Shown here: positions 14,980-25,159 of the stretch, piece by piece
Layout of the letters: the number at the start of each line of letters is the position of its first letter
Numbering within the stretch: position 1 is the stretch's first letter
Source of the DNA: Termitomyces sp. T153
Taxonomy: Eukaryota > Basidiomycota > Agaricomycetes > Agaricales > Lyophyllaceae
DNA length: 64,000 nt
Assembly (NCBI GenBank): GCA_018296165.2
Contig: JACKQL020000111.1
Coordinates: 91,114 to 155,113 of the forward strand
Reading direction: 5' to 3'
Translations under genes and position numbers: made by a program
The notes under the pieces: generated by a model
Seen by the model: only the letters and a program-made list of their open reading frames with translations
What the model was told of the DNA's origin: nothing
Database searches by the model: none

Positions 14980-16182
14980 GGAGTAATTGTAGCTAGATAT
15001 TTTGTGGGTAAAAAATAGAAATAATTGTTATCTGCACCTCGTATAGAACCCTTTCGACGTGGACTTACGCCACATTGAATTTTCCCAGGTGAGATGACAA
15101 CAAACTCTTTTCCAATGTGTTCACCATTCAAGACGACAACGAGTAATCCTTTGGTTGATGGCTGGACAGGGTGGACATATTGATGTGGGATTTCCAGCTT
15201 ATCATGGATGCCGAAGACAATTGTTGCCAGACTGTTGCTTGTTCCATGGCAGAGGCCAGATCGACCCTCGTAAATTCCATTCTTCCACCCCATCTCATTC
15301 AAGATCGGCCGAGTACCTTTGATTTCCACACTAATCCTCTTGTTTTGCAAGAATGGTAGGTGAAGCCAGGAATTTGAGAGCCTGTTTCCAGCAGATGTGG
15401 CAAATTTTGTCATTGAAGATGGCAGTGGGACAGATGGAAGCAGAGGACGTGAAGAGGGTGGAATATCAGGTCCTGTGAAACCTGACATAGACGGAAGAGG
15501 ATGTGCTTCAGGAGGATGAAAATTGAGATTGGTCCTATAATGGTGTTCAAGCGAATTCTACAGATTTCAGGATGGTATCATACAGATATGCCAGATTTGA
15601 AAGGTGGATTCTCTCGACTTTTTGACTCCGAGCTTCAATTTCTACATCAACAAAGTCTGTCAGGTCTGCATACTTACTTTTGCCTTCGTAACCCTTCAGG
15701 ATATGGCTGCTAATCACTTTTAAATGTCGACCTATGAGTCGATCATTGCGTCCTTTCCACAGAGGTTCGAGCCGATTCTGAGGAGGAAGCCTAGGATTCA
15801 AGGTATGTGGAAACTTGGAAAATTTGATGAAGTGAGATGGAACTTGGATCTAGCAATATATTATAGCACTAGATAGAATATCAAGGAACCAACTCACCTC
15901 CTCCAATTTATCGCAATCAAATACTGATACAATTCCCCTATTCACTGCAAGAACCCATCCTCGTGAATTTCGTTGAGAGCCTGCATCTACTATGACTTCG
16001 TCACCAAGCTTGAAATTCCGTCTCAACTGGACCCTTAAAAGAGTTATCAATGGGCCCAAAGGTTCAAGATATACTGAAGCGAAATCCCCAGTCAAGCTCG
16101 AGATAACCCCTTCAGAATTTCGTGCATCGCCCTCGATAATGGCAACTGAATCGCCCACTTGAAGTGTTTTATTGGATATCAT
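14973..16182 (-). CDS. Spt5-like protein with KOW motifs, probably N-terminally truncated
   Basis: The KOW domains of Spt5-type factors contact RNA polymerase II and nascent RNA during elongation. From an ATG at 16182 the minus strand reads a KOW-like segment (VGDSVAIIEGDARNSEG), a second one (FKLGDEVIVDAG), an intron of about 50 bases near 15890-15840, a third one (GRHLKVISSHILKGYEG, near 15715) followed by VEIEARSQKVERIHLSNL, another intron, and a last exon at 15488-14973 ending LATITPQ with a Pro/Ser-rich linker. This arrangement occurs in a Spt5-like family that is multi-copy in mushrooms. The N-terminal NGN domain expected upstream is absent, and a polyketide synthase fragment on the other strand begins within about 160 bases. 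I saw no in-frame stop in the exons, but the KOW 3 segment looks shortened. Confidence 0.65.
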
Positions 16183-16339
16183 GGCAAGCGTTCAATCAGT
16201 TGTGAACCTAGCAGTCGACATCTCAGAATCGTGAGCCAGAAATACTGGTAAGGAATAGAGGCAAGTGTCGTTGTAGTTTGTGTCAGGTCTCAGTCTGCGA
16301 TGCTCCTAAATGTCGAACACATCACACATCTGGACATCT

Positions 16340-17140
16340 TATCTTATCTATTCACACGACGTCTCTCGACACTCTGTATCATTCAGCCCTCCACGCCAAC
16401 CCCACTCGCGATCAGATTTTATGCAATGTCGTTTGCTTTCCCGAGTTCTCTGACATCCAAGTACATTCACTGATGATGCCATCACCAAATAATGAGACTT
16501 CGGGATCTCTCTTAGAATTTGTGGTCGAAATGCTCCTCGTTCATCCAGTGAATCGGTGTGGTCGATCACCTCATCAAGTCCCTCCCTCGCGATACTCATA
16601 TCCAATCATGTAGGACCTGGTCTCGGCTTACTTCGAAGTGTGGAACTAGTACTTCCTCGTGGTCAAGTGTTGATATTCGACCTGAGTACGGCCGCTATAC
16701 AGTCACATCCCCAGCCTCCGCCAAAACAAGAACCTATTGCTATTATCAGGATGGCCGTGAATATGCCTGGTGCTCCGAACCTTTCCAACAGTTCTTGAGC
16801 ATGGCATCAATACGGTCTTTCCGGTAAGCGCTTCCTTTCTTCTTGAGTAGCTCTTTTCTGAGGTGATTTTGGAGATTCCTGAGTGTCGGTTCAGACTCTC
16901 GGACTACCAAAAAGGAAGAACTCTCAACGACGTATGAAAGCGCGTACTGGTAATTTCAGGTGCCGATGATAAGTAAGTTGGCGCCTGAGCGTTCATATTA
17001 TGCTGAATTTCTCTTCAGATTTTCCAAGATTAGTCCTCACGAGGCGAAAAGCATGGATTCTCAGCATCGTATTCCACTAAACACTGCATACGAGGTGCTC
17101 GAAGACTCGGAATACGTTCCTGCTGATATTGAACTTGATA
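16340..17140 (+). pseudogene. Fungal non-reducing type polyketide synthase, SAT end and KS start only
   Basis: Polyketide synthases build aromatic metabolites from malonyl units. This fragment carries the end of the starter-unit acyltransferase domain (HTTSLDTLYHSALH at about 16345, FPEFSDIQV, MLLVHPVN, VVDHLIKSLPRDTHIQ, GPGLGLLRSVE). A linker follows (QSHPQPPPKQEPIAI), then the start of the ketosynthase (MAVNMPGAPN, RFRLSDYQKG, ISPHEAKSMDSQHRIPLN, YEVLEDSEYVP). The frame changes at about 16555, 16620 and 16790, and the junction near 16830-17010 can be read as one or two introns. After YVPAD (about 17125) the protein stops matching, so the KS active-site cysteine and all later domains are missing. 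It is a remnant of a much larger enzyme (typically over 2,000 residues). Confidence 0.8.
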
Positions 17141-19021
17141 TCTTTCCTGGTGCTTTACCGCAAGAACCTGACTTGGGGCTACTCTCATCAATGCTGGAAT
17201 ATATGTTCCAGGTGCTCCTGTACTTACTCGATCTGCTGATTGTTCCGAAGGTCCTCCGTTTCCTCTTCAGCAAGGCCATGATTTAGACCCGAGCCCTCCG
17301 ACCAGCCATGGGACTCTTGCCATTGAATCAACTCCAATATGAACAACCTGAAGTCTACGATACGGAGTGATCCTTGCACTCGACCCAGGCCCTTGTTACT
17401 AGAACTAGAACTGATACATTTTCATGGCCTCACACCATTTTGGAGCGGCTGCGTTATTGTCGCCGTCAAGACTTGTAGATCCTTCGACTTTGAATTTCTG
17501 TATCATGTCGAAGATGCCCAGAACTCCGTTTCATGTTGCGTCTGGTTCTTCTCTTGCCGCCCCGTTTTGATATCAACCTCTGGGTAGACGTACTCACGGC
17601 CTAATCACTTTAAGTCCCCCTCATTTCACTGAATACGATCATTTAGAGCAATTTGTTGCTTCGCGAGCACGTAATCAAACCTCTGAGGATATACTTACTG
17701 AATCGCTCATATCCTCCTTCCTCTCTTCAGATGGAGCGATGTCCTTTCTCGTCTTCCAGTCCTTTGTGTGACAAACACTCCAAGTATAGCGATTTAATCT
17801 CAAAGACCTTCACAAGATCGCGTGCGCCGTCGTTGGAAGGGACACCTCCGATAAGGAGGCGAAGGTATAGCGATTACGCCTTTGCAACCGGCTAGAATAC
17901 CTGTTAACGGTCCACAAAAAGGCAGGATCAGATTCTTGTAGTGGGATTTCAACTCACTGATTCTCTCTACAGTCGTTACTCCTCATGAATCAGGAGACCG
18001 TATTGACGATTGTGCATATAACATGAAGTCAGAAGACTACACTACATCCTACGCCAACAGGTGACAGTTTTGTACCATCACACCCCTCATTTTGCAATTG
18101 ATCACTTTTCCCAATTACAGAGTCTGCATCTGGTCTCCCTTCAAATCCTGACTCTATCGTGTATTTTCTTGACATTAATCACAGGCGCCTTCATTCACCT
18201 TTTCCGGAGCCCAAGATAACCCGAGTACGACTGCCCGATCAAGGATGCATACGACTTTTGTCTCCAGATCCTGACGAAAATTGGAGCACACTCCCCGCCA
18301 GAAAGAAAGTGAAGACGCAGTTCCTTTTATCGACCGTTTTCCTTGTAAATGATCTCATACACTCTAACAGAATCCCGACATCTGTTATCACAACCAGAAA
18401 ATTCCGCCTACCCAAGCTAAGCCTTGGAAATTCCAAGACTACAGGTTCATCACAGGTTTAAAAAACAGTAATGGACACTCTTTCTGCTCGTCGTGTCATT
18501 ACGTTCCCTCCTCTGCCATTGAAATCAGCTTCAGCACGCTTGTCGCATCAAGTGTTTTTCAACAGATTTCACCAGCTATTCATGCATGTAAATAACACCT
18601 CCTTATGTGAATTTACTAGTACATGGTCTTTCCAACGCCTGAAATGCTCGGTATTGCACTGTCAGTTTCTCAAAATGTTTGCCTCGAATCGGCAAAGTTA
18701 GTACTTGGACTTTACAAAGGTTCTCCCTCAAATCTGCGAGTTTGTGAACAAGTTGTTGCAGGAGCTTGCCGGGGCCTGTAGTGCCAGTACTCAATGAATG
18801 GCAATCGCACTGCACTCCTCCTTATGTACATAGAATCGAACAGGGCTGAAGGGCTACAGACTAAAACCTCAACATCAAGGGCTACTGCCACACAAAAAAT
18901 TAAACCAAAACTAAACATCGCCATCCAAACTGTCGAGCTCCTGAGTCATAATGTATATATACAAACTTCTCAACTGAGCACATACAACTGAATTCAGTCA
19001 AGATGAATATAGTTACATATA
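17141..19021 (+). other. CpG-containing, coding-like stretch of unknown identity
   Basis: The base composition is that of the host-gene island. Several plus-strand segments look like exons: 17195-17338 in one frame is Pro/Ser-rich (GIYVPGAPVLTRSADC); 17610-17770 contains HFTEYDHLEQFVASRARNQT; 18120-18310 contains PDSIVYFLDINHRRLHSPF and RVRLPDQGCIRLLSPDPDEN; and 18471-18700 starts MDTLSARRVITFPPLP. GT..AG pairs can be drawn between them, for example around 18060-18120, but phases do not agree cleanly. I do not recognise a family. A minus-strand frame at 18924-18712 starts with a hydrophobic, signal-like segment and has no match either. These may be one or two degraded host genes. Confidence 0.4.
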
Positions 19022-19200
19022 GTACAAAAGCCAAACTGAACGGGATCGGGGTTGGATAGGGATGTAGGATCGGAGTAGGTAGATAACAAACAATTATATC
19101 AACAAGCTATGAATATTGTACAAAAGCCAAACGGAACGGGATCGGGGGTTAGATAGGGATGTAGGATCGGAGTAGATAGATACAATATATCAACAAGATA
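19022..19200. repeat. Tandem repeat, period 96 bp, two copies
   Basis: The unit beginning GTACAAAAGCCAAAC occurs at 19022 and 19118 and includes GAACGGGATCGGGG and GGGATGTAGGATCGGAGTAG in both copies. The second copy is slightly shorter and runs to about 19200 (ATATATCAACAAG repeats the end of unit 1). It still contains CpG, unlike the mobile-element repeats. Confidence 0.85.
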
Positions 19201-19692
19201 CTAAGGCCAAAAAGGATCAAGAAAGTGAACGCACACATGAAGAGCAGCTCTCCAAACCGACCAACACCGAGAATGAGGATCGAGCTAGGGGAAGCAATCG
19301 ATGATTGAAACAATAAATGCGTGTATCGGTTCCTAGCTGTCGTGAAGGAAGAAAAGTCGATCAATCAACTAGCATCAGCAAGGGTTACTTGAGTCAAAAA
19401 GCCAGCGGACGGCCCGACTTTTTCCAGATTCGGAGGCGGACTAGGTGATTGTGGTAGTGGTGGGAGTGAGTAGGGAGTGCAGAGAGCCGGGCGGGCAAGA
19501 CAAAGGCAATGAGCGTGGGGCGGGTGTTGGTTAGAGTTTTTGAGTTTGCGCTGGGGGGTGATGGATGGGCGGGGGGAAAGAGGTTATATGGTAGATCTAC
19601 ATTCTTTAAAATGAACCTTCACACGAAAAGTGATTAGATTTGACAACTTGCGGAATGATGAGAAGCGACAACAGCAGCAGTTTTTGATGGCC
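19201..19692. other. Spacer downstream of the zinc-cluster gene
   Basis: No gene is supported. A minus-strand frame at 19364-19149 encodes one strongly hydrophobic stretch (FMCAFTFLILFGLSILLIYC) that could be a membrane helix, but it overlaps the tandem repeat and has no other support. The G-rich plus strand at 19440-19570 is probably the 3' untranslated or intergenic DNA of the regulator on the minus strand. Confidence 0.4.
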
Positions 19693-20580
19693 TCACCTCA
19701 CTCGGCATGGTCGCCCTCGGTCTTTAACTGGTTCACTGGTGACCGGAGCCTCAATCGGAGTGGGAGCCGGACTAGCCTCAGCCTTCTTCGCCGCCTTTCC
19801 CTCTATACCACTCCTCTTCTTCTCAACGGGCAGCGCCAGGGACGACACCCACCGCAGGGGCGGCAGCGGTGGCATCGGTCTCGCGCTGCTCATTGGGGAC
19901 CGGGGCAGGGGGCGGGGGCTGGAAGGGCCCTGGATACAGGAACGGGTAGCCGTAGGGTGGCACAAAGTACGCAAGGTCGTGTGGAGGTGGGGGTGCGGCA
20001 GTGTGGGACGGGTGTGCGTCTTGGGTGGGAGGGCAGGGGATGAAGTGCGGGGGCGGGAAGTACATGGGGTAGAAGCCAGGGGGCGGGGCGGGGCCAAGGG
20101 GGGCGGGGGGCGGGGCGGGGCCTGGGAGCAGTTCTGCGTCAGGGATGTGCTCGGTGGCGAGGAGCTTTTCCCTGCGTTTGTAGGGCCCGCGCTTGATGCC
20201 CTTTTTGCGCTCCTTGCGCTGGGTGTCGACGCAAGTTTCTTCGATCTTGTAGCGGACGCAGCGCTGGCACGGCCGCCTTTCGTCGCAGCGCTTGCACGCG
20301 TGAGCGCAGTTGATGTACTGGCAGCAGTCAGCAACGACACACGAGACAAGACCCCACGCATAGCTATTTTCAACTGCTTGCGCTTTGGCCGCAACGCCGG
20401 CAGATGATCATAATAGACCGTGCGCATATACCCCGCCTGCCCAGTCCCCGCGCCGTCACTGGCCTCCTGCGCGGCCGGGAACGGCGGGCATGGATAAACG
20501 CCCTGCGGTGGCGGCGGCGGGTAGCCCATGAAGGTCGGCGGGAAGGGCAGGTCCGCAGCATTGGGCGGCCCAGACGCCAT
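19693..20580 (-). CDS. Zn2Cys6-type fungal transcription factor
   Basis: This is a DNA-binding regulator of the fungal zinc-cluster class. From the ATG at 20580 the first exon is Pro/Gly/Tyr-rich (FPPTFMGYPPPPPQG) and ends in RPKRKQLK at about 20370. The zinc cluster follows in another frame: NCAHACKRCDERRPCQRC, then VRYKIEETC and the basic tail RKERKKGIKRGPYKRREK (about 20300-20170). That requires a short intron near 20355-20310. A long Pro-rich region follows (PPHFIPCPPTQ, AYFVPPYGYPFLYPG). The C-terminus is best read in the first frame again (EKKRSGIEGKAAKK to a stop at 19693), implying a second short intron or a frameshift near 19830. The first of the six zinc cysteines is not found in frame at the exon junction, so this copy may be damaged. 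The gene is GC-rich and is the most intact host gene of island 1. Confidence 0.75.
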   Translation of the reverse strand: MASGPPNAADLPFPPTFMGYPPPPPQGVYPCPPFPAAQEASDGAGTGQAGYMRTVYYDHLPALRPKRKQLKIAMRGVLSRVSLLTAASTSTALTRASAATKGGRASAASATRSKKLASTPSARSAKRASSAGPTNAGKSSSPPSTSLTQNCSQAPPRPPPPLAPPRPLASTPCTSRPRTSSPALPPKTHTRPTLPHPHLHTTLRTLCHPTATRSCIQGPSSPRPLPRSPMSSARPMPPLPPLRWVSSLALPVEKKRSGIEGKAAKKAEASPAPTPIEAPVTSEPVKDRGRPCRVR

Positions 20581-21030
20581 TGCTCAGCCTGCACCATCGT
20601 CGTTCGTTACAAATCAAGTAGTCAGTAAAACAAATGCTCACTCTGATCGTCCGCGCATTCTGGGGATTCTAACGCGGAAAGTGCTGAGTTTTGGAGTTTT
20701 GAAATCCTGACATAATTGCCTCCAATGTTCGTGCTCACACCTCTTTATGGGTGACAAGGGTCGCCGACCATTGTCAGAACCATCTTCTGAGTGGTTTTAT
20801 TATCGTAGTACCATCCTGTAAGAATGTCCTATAAAGTGATGAGAAGTGTAGTGATAAAAATGTTCAGTAAAGGGATGATAGAAGAGAAAAAGAAAAAAAA
20901 ATCAAGAAGGAAAGGGAGACAAGAAAAGTCAAAAGGGGCTTCTGTGTCCTTGTGTTATTCTTTGTCCACAGAGAGAGACAATGCAAAAGAGAAAAAAAAA
21001 TGTAAGTGTGGAGTCATAAGCTTCTATGTG
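20581..21030. promoter_or_regulatory. Upstream region of the zinc-cluster gene, then the edge of CpG-poor DNA
   Basis: The first 140 bases keep CpG and should hold the promoter of the minus-strand regulator. From about 20,720 CpG becomes rare. A purine-rich run of GAAAAAGAAAAAAAA type at 20,880-21,000 follows. No gene is visible on either strand. Confidence 0.45.
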
Positions 21031-21039
21031 CAAACATCA

Positions 21040-21895
21040 ATGTGTGGATCAATGAAGGATGATGTCTGACATAGCATTGCCAAGTATTGGATTTACAACA
21101 GCCCGCAGCTTGAATCATATGTGGTGCCCACTGCAACTGAGCTAGGAAGGTGGCACCACCAGCCCTCATTGATTGCCCAGCCATGGACTTGGGAAAGAAT
21201 ATATGAAGGCAGTTGATGAACCAGCTGCATGTGGGTACATTGCCTGACTGTTTGAGCCATAGTTCTCATGGCATGGGGAACTTTGAATTCATAAATTGAG
21301 TCCAAGGGTCTGTGTAGTGATTTTCTTCCACATGAGGACATGGTTACCCTTGAAGAATGGGTCAGCTTTGTGAACTGGTAATAAGAATTGGAAAGAGTTA
21401 TTTGTAAGGAGAACTGTGACAAATTTAGTAATTTTCCTGTCATCTAGGAAATTGTCATTGTCTGGATTTCATGGAGCCAAAGTAGGGCATAGAAAGCATT
21501 GCTACAAATAGTCCGTCATTGTGCAACTGAGAATTCTGTTAGTACTCAATCACAAGTGACAAAGCATCTTATGAGAGAGCTTCCTTTCAGTTTGGGGCTA
21601 CCCCACAAAGCCTGAGCAATCCTGCCCCATAGTATCTCTTATGATTAAAGCTGGATGTTCCTTGAAAATATTGGGAAAGTAAGGTTCAAATTGAGAGCAG
21701 ATGCTGGATATGTGCCAACACTGGAGAGGCAAATGTGGGGAGCCATATACATTATGAATAGTGAGAGGGTTTTGGAGGAGGGTTCAACAGGTAAGTCATG
21801 GATGCATACAAAGTTTAATAAATAAGAGTTCAAAGCTGAGCTGGAATTTTTGAAGGTCCCATCAGCTACAACAGCACCTAGAAATATCAAGCATT
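21040..21895 (-). pseudogene. Tyrosine recombinase of a DIRS-like element, broken
   Basis: Tyrosine recombinases cut and rejoin DNA through a covalent tyrosine link. DIRS-type retrotransposons use one instead of an integrase. Read on the minus strand, 21890-21650 gives the N-terminal helical domain (SSALNSYLLNFVCIHDLPVE, then PHICLSSVGTYPASALN). Further down the strand come FQFLLPVHKADPFFKGN (about 21390) and the catalytic C-terminus with SMRAGGAT (about 21172-21149) and WQCYVRHHP (about 21080-21055). The Arg of RAGGAT and the Tyr are kept, but the conserved arginine of the G-R-W-S-S-type motif reads Cys (GCCKSNTW), a CGC-to-TGC type change. Several stops and frame changes lie in between. It sits directly downstream of the RNase H on the same strand, in the order expected for DIRS-like elements. 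Confidence 0.8.
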
Positions 21896-21959
21896 TCCTG
21901 TAGAGTTGCTCCTTTGTCCAGACTTCCCAAATGGGTCATCTGGACAGTATATCAAACAG

Positions 21960-22132
21960 TATCATTTTTCTGTTGCCCCAAACAGTTCCTGAGGGTGTTC
22001 AAAAGGGTTTATACCTAGTCCAGGTACATGTTCAACAGCAGGAAAGAAGTTTCCCCTCAATAGCAGGTTGGCAACTTCATTCTGCTTGCCAGGGATGTGT
22101 GGAACCTTGAGCTGGTGTTCTTGATTGATCAA
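21960..22132 (-). pseudogene. Distal RNase H segment of the DIRS-like element
   Basis: The minus strand reads NQEHQLKVPHIPGKQNEVAN, then VPGLGINPFEHPQELFGAT. This is the C-terminal part of the RNase H domain (the V-P-G-x-x-N-x-V-A-x motif) of the RT whose proximal part lies at 30.1-30.9 kb. The frame continues exactly into 22707-22751 once the 574-bp insertion and one copy of its 5-bp duplication are removed. The tyrosine recombinase follows downstream after a short, stop-containing linker. Confidence 0.8.
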
Positions 22133-22706
22133 TGTAAGGGGACTGGTCCTTAGATCATCTCACCCTTGCCTAGCTTAGTCTGTTGAGCTTGGTACCTATA
22201 TATAGCCAACCTCCCAACTGCCTGGCCCCTTCTTACTCTCTCACCATCTTGACTCCCAGGATTAATGGGTATATCAAACCTGGCACATGGTATATTATTG
22301 TTGATCATTGATTCTTCTACTACCAGGCACAATTAGTCAATAGTTCATAGTCATCAGTCTTCACTTTGTCATATTAGTTATAGTCAGTGGGCTACAACTT
22401 AGTCATAGATACTTAGTCATCTAGTAGCCTTGTAGTATATAGGTGGACCTGGGCATAGGATATCCCCAGTCCAGACAATAGCATTGCTTTTGGGTTTATT
22501 CACTAGCATAACTGTAAGCTCAGCCAGTGCAGCCCCTCATCTCACCTCACCCTCTGCCTCACCCTCTGCCTCTGCCTCTCATTGGTTGCCTGCCACCTGC
22601 CTGCCATGCCTCTGGCTGGCTGGCTTGCTTCTTGCTTCTTGACCAGATGGTCAGGATGTGAGTGGTGGGCTTGGCTGGGACTAACCATGGCCTATATCCC
22701 CTTACA
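22133..22706. mobile_element. 574-bp solo-LTR-like insertion with target duplication ATCAA
   Basis: The insertion starts TGTAAGGGGA and ends TATCCCCTTACA, giving perfect 10-base inverted ends of TG..CA type. It is flanked by ATCAA at 22128-22132 and 22707-22711. It splits the RNase H reading frame of the DIRS-like element, and the frame closes up when it is removed. A TATATATAG box lies near 22190 and TTAGTCAT-type short repeats at 22340-22430. There is no coding content. A solo LTR is more likely than a MITE because of the TG/CA ends and TATA box, but the orientation is not settled. Confidence 0.88.
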
Positions 22707-22751
22707 ATCAAGACATCTGCAACTGCCTTTAGGAGGGGATTATAGAGTGGG
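22707..22751 (-). pseudogene. Middle piece of the split DIRS-like RNase H
   Basis: These 45 bases include the target duplications of both neighbouring insertions (ATCAA at 22707-22711 and GTGGG at 22747-22751). On the minus strand they read LYNPLLKAVADVL. This joins in frame to NTVDMFNSLHASP at 30130-30089 on one side and to INQEHQ at 22132 on the other. Confidence 0.85.
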
Positions 22752-23155
22752 TGTCAGGGGATGTCTCACTTGTCTCCCCTTCTCCTTCTCCAGTTCTTGT
22801 CAGATTTGCTCCATTATAGTTTTCCTTTATTCTCCTTCCTTTTCCCTATCTATTGGTCCTAGTTTCAGCCCTCAGGCTGCACTGGTTTTCTGTCAATAAT
22901 TCAGGCCAGTGTGGCTTCTTTGACACTGCCACTGGCTTATGTAACTGCTAACCAATTGCTGACACATCACTTTTGTCTTTTTTCTCTGTCATACTGTACA
23001 GTTGTTTCTCATGAATCCCCAGACTTATTCTCTTTGGATTTCCCTTTGCCAGGTGAGTAGCTATCTCAGTAGACACTGTACAGTACTGAATAGACTTTGG
23101 ATTTCCCTTTGCCAGCTATGTAATTGAGCCACAGCCTCCAGAGGTCACCCTTACA
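22752..23155 (+). repeat. 5' LTR of the complete family A chromovirus
   Basis: It starts TGTCAGGGGA and ends CCCTTACA. It differs from the 3' LTR at 29643-30083 by many substitutions and by a roughly 40-base insertion in the latter (near 29899-29945). This divergence indicates an old insertion. The presumed transcript-start segment here reads AGACTTATTCTC, mutated from AGACTTGTTCTG in the 3' LTR. Confidence 0.92.
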
Positions 23156-23156
23156 G

Positions 23157-23168
23157 CAGAACAAGTCT
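23157..23168 (+). promoter_or_regulatory. Primer-binding site, self-priming type
   Basis: CAGAACAAGTCT begins one base after the 5' LTR. It is the exact reverse complement of AGACTTGTTCTG at 29949-29960 inside the 3' LTR. It does not look like a tRNA-type site beginning TGG. In Tf1/sushi elements the 5' end of the RNA folds back onto such a site to prime reverse transcription, and the same is inferred here. Confidence 0.65.
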
Positions 23169-23271
23169 CTAGATTTGGTCTGGGAGCCCCCTTATCCATT
23201 ACCTGAGCTTCTCCTTGGTTCCCCAAAAGGTCTCTCCCCCACCAGTGTCTTAGTGCCCCTGTGCCCTTCCT

Positions 23272-24470
23272 ATGACCCAGCCAACCCCTCCAGCACCTCC
23301 CCCTGATGCTTCAAGCCCCCAGGACAATGCCTGGAGTTGTTCTCTGTCCATAGAGACACAGGTTCAACTTACCCAAGCCTCCCTTACTTCCCACATGGCT
23401 AAACTCACTGAACTCTGTCAAACTACTGAAGCAGTGTCCCTTTCTCTACAAGCCCTTCTGAAATGTCTCCCCCTTGCTCCTACCACTCCTTTGATGCCCC
23501 CAGCAGATGCAGAATGGTTTGTGTCTGCACCTAGCTTAGGATTTTTGGCTCCAGCTGCTGCAGAATGGTCTGTGTCTGAATTTGGCTTAAACCTTTCAGC
23601 TCCTTGTTCCAAACTCCCTCATTCTGCACTCCCTAATGTATATGATGGAGATCATAAGGCTGGAGAACATTTCCTCCAGTCCTGCATCACCTATATCCAG
23701 CTGAGCAGTGAAGCCCTTACCTCAGATGCCTTGAAAATTGCCTGGGTCCTTTCCTACATGAAGGCTGGTCAAGCCTCAACTTATGCACTGCATATCTTTG
23801 GACACCCAGGACGAGTGGAGAGTTTCTCTAGCTGGACAGAGTTTGAGAAGGAGTTCCAAGCTTTCCCATTGACCTCACCAAAGCTGCAGCTCTTTCCCTT
23901 CAAGACCAAACTCAGTATGGTCAAGGAAAGCAGTCACTTGATGAGTACATTGACTCCTTTTATGCCTTAGTTGAACAGGCTGGATATCTGGACAGTCTAC
24001 AACTCTGCCTAACCTTTTGTGATGGACTCCACCCCTCTCTCAGGGATTGTATCAACAGCATTGCAGAGGAGTGCCCAGATGATGAGCATGTCAATACCTG
24101 GTACAAGGTGGCACACAAGTAGTGGCAGCTCATGGAACTGCAATGTGAGTTGCAGCAGATGCAACCCTCAACCTTCCCTTTTTCTTGTGGAGAGTTCACC
24201 CCCTGAGCTCCCTTCTCTGCACCTGCATTAGCATCCTCATGACTAGGTGCAGCTCCTTCCTTCATGCCTCATGTTGCTCTTCTGCACTCCCTACCCCAAG
24301 GAGTCCCAATGGATGTTGATGCTTCCCAAAAGCAGTCCACTACCCCTTTGCTGTGTCAACACTGTGGGAAGGCAGGTCATTTTGCCTGTTACTATCCTCA
24401 AGGGCTAGAAGTTCACTACTTGTCAGCATTAGAGCAAGAAGAGCTGCTCATCCAACTTCTTGCAGCCTAG
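23272..24470 (+). pseudogene. Family A gag with damaged zinc knuckle
   Basis: Gag packages the element RNA. The first frame (23272-23970) runs 232 residues from MTQPTPPAPPPDASS through a Pro/Ala-rich part with an imperfect internal duplication (AEWFVSAPSLG and AEWSVSEFGLN) to the core FLQSCITYIQLSSEAL and VLSYMKAGQAS. After a frame change at about 23870 the core continues (EYIDSFYALVEQAGYLD). The zinc knuckle at 24350-24400 reads CQHCGKAGHFACYYP. The fourth ligand cysteine has become Tyr compared with the copy at 3.2 kb, so RNA binding would be lost. A stop at 24469 closes the frame. Confidence 0.88.
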
Positions 24471-24583
24471 AATGCCACAGGAACCCCCTCTCTAGATGCA
24501 CCTATAGCTGTCCATTCTGAGGAAGTGGCTAATGTATTAGAGGAGGTTCCTACAGAGTCTGAGGATTTTTAAAAGGGCAATAG

Positions 24584-25159
24584 ATGACTAGTATGCCCCC
24601 ATTGCCTAGTACTAATTGTTTTGCTCCCCTGTCCATAGAATCAAATATATCTGTTGCCATTGTTGATACTATGCCTAAAATGATAAGCCCCTCCTCAGAC
24701 ATACAAACTCTCCCTCCAGCTAAAGTCTCAGCTGGAAACACACTCCCTAGTCCATGCCTTTGGATCCCTATATGGGAATGCCACCTCCCCAATCATTATG
24801 TTGTTGCTTCCACCCCTTCTACTAACTCCCTGAAGCTACAGGTGGAAATTGAGATGATGGACACCCAGCAGATCCAAAGTGTGGTTGCCCTTCTTGACAG
24901 TGGTGCAATAGGCCTCTTCCTTGACACTGACTACATGCAACAACACAGCCTGACCACTCACCCCTTTTCTCATCCTATCCCTGTATACAATGTTGATGGT
25001 ACACTCAATGAAGCTGGCTCTATTTGCTCCATGGTGGACCTGGTCCTCCACTACCAAGACTACTCAGAGCAAGCTGCTTTTGCCATCACTAGTTTGGGAA
25101 AGCAAGATATGATCTTGGGGTTTACCTGGCTACATGAACACAATCCAGAGATTGACTAG
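24584..25159 (+). pseudogene. Family A retropepsin-type protease region
   Basis: This is the aspartic protease that cuts the Gag-Pol precursor. The active-site loop reads VALLDSGAIGLFLD (about 24890-24930), where families usually have D-S/T-G-A-T/S. The flap-side core reads PIPVYNVDGTLNEAG and the second conserved end reads DMILGFTWLHEHNPEID. The frame closes at a TAG at 25157-25159 where a tryptophan codon is expected (I-D-W in relatives), a TGG-to-TAG type change that separates it from the polymerase. Confidence 0.85.

Noticed and set aside
19149..19364. Minus-strand frame with one strong hydrophobic segment, a possible small membrane protein
   Set aside because: It overlaps the 96-bp tandem repeat and has no conserved feature beyond the hydrophobic stretch.
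19739..20407. 222-codon plus-strand frame rich in Gly, Ala and Arg
   Set aside because: It is the complement of the GC-rich zinc-cluster gene, whose zinc-binding and basic motifs are clear on the minus strand.
22133..22706. Considered as a MITE because of the perfect 10-base inverted ends
   Set aside because: TG..CA ends, a 5-bp target duplication and a TATA box fit a solo LTR better. A DNA transposon cannot be fully excluded.
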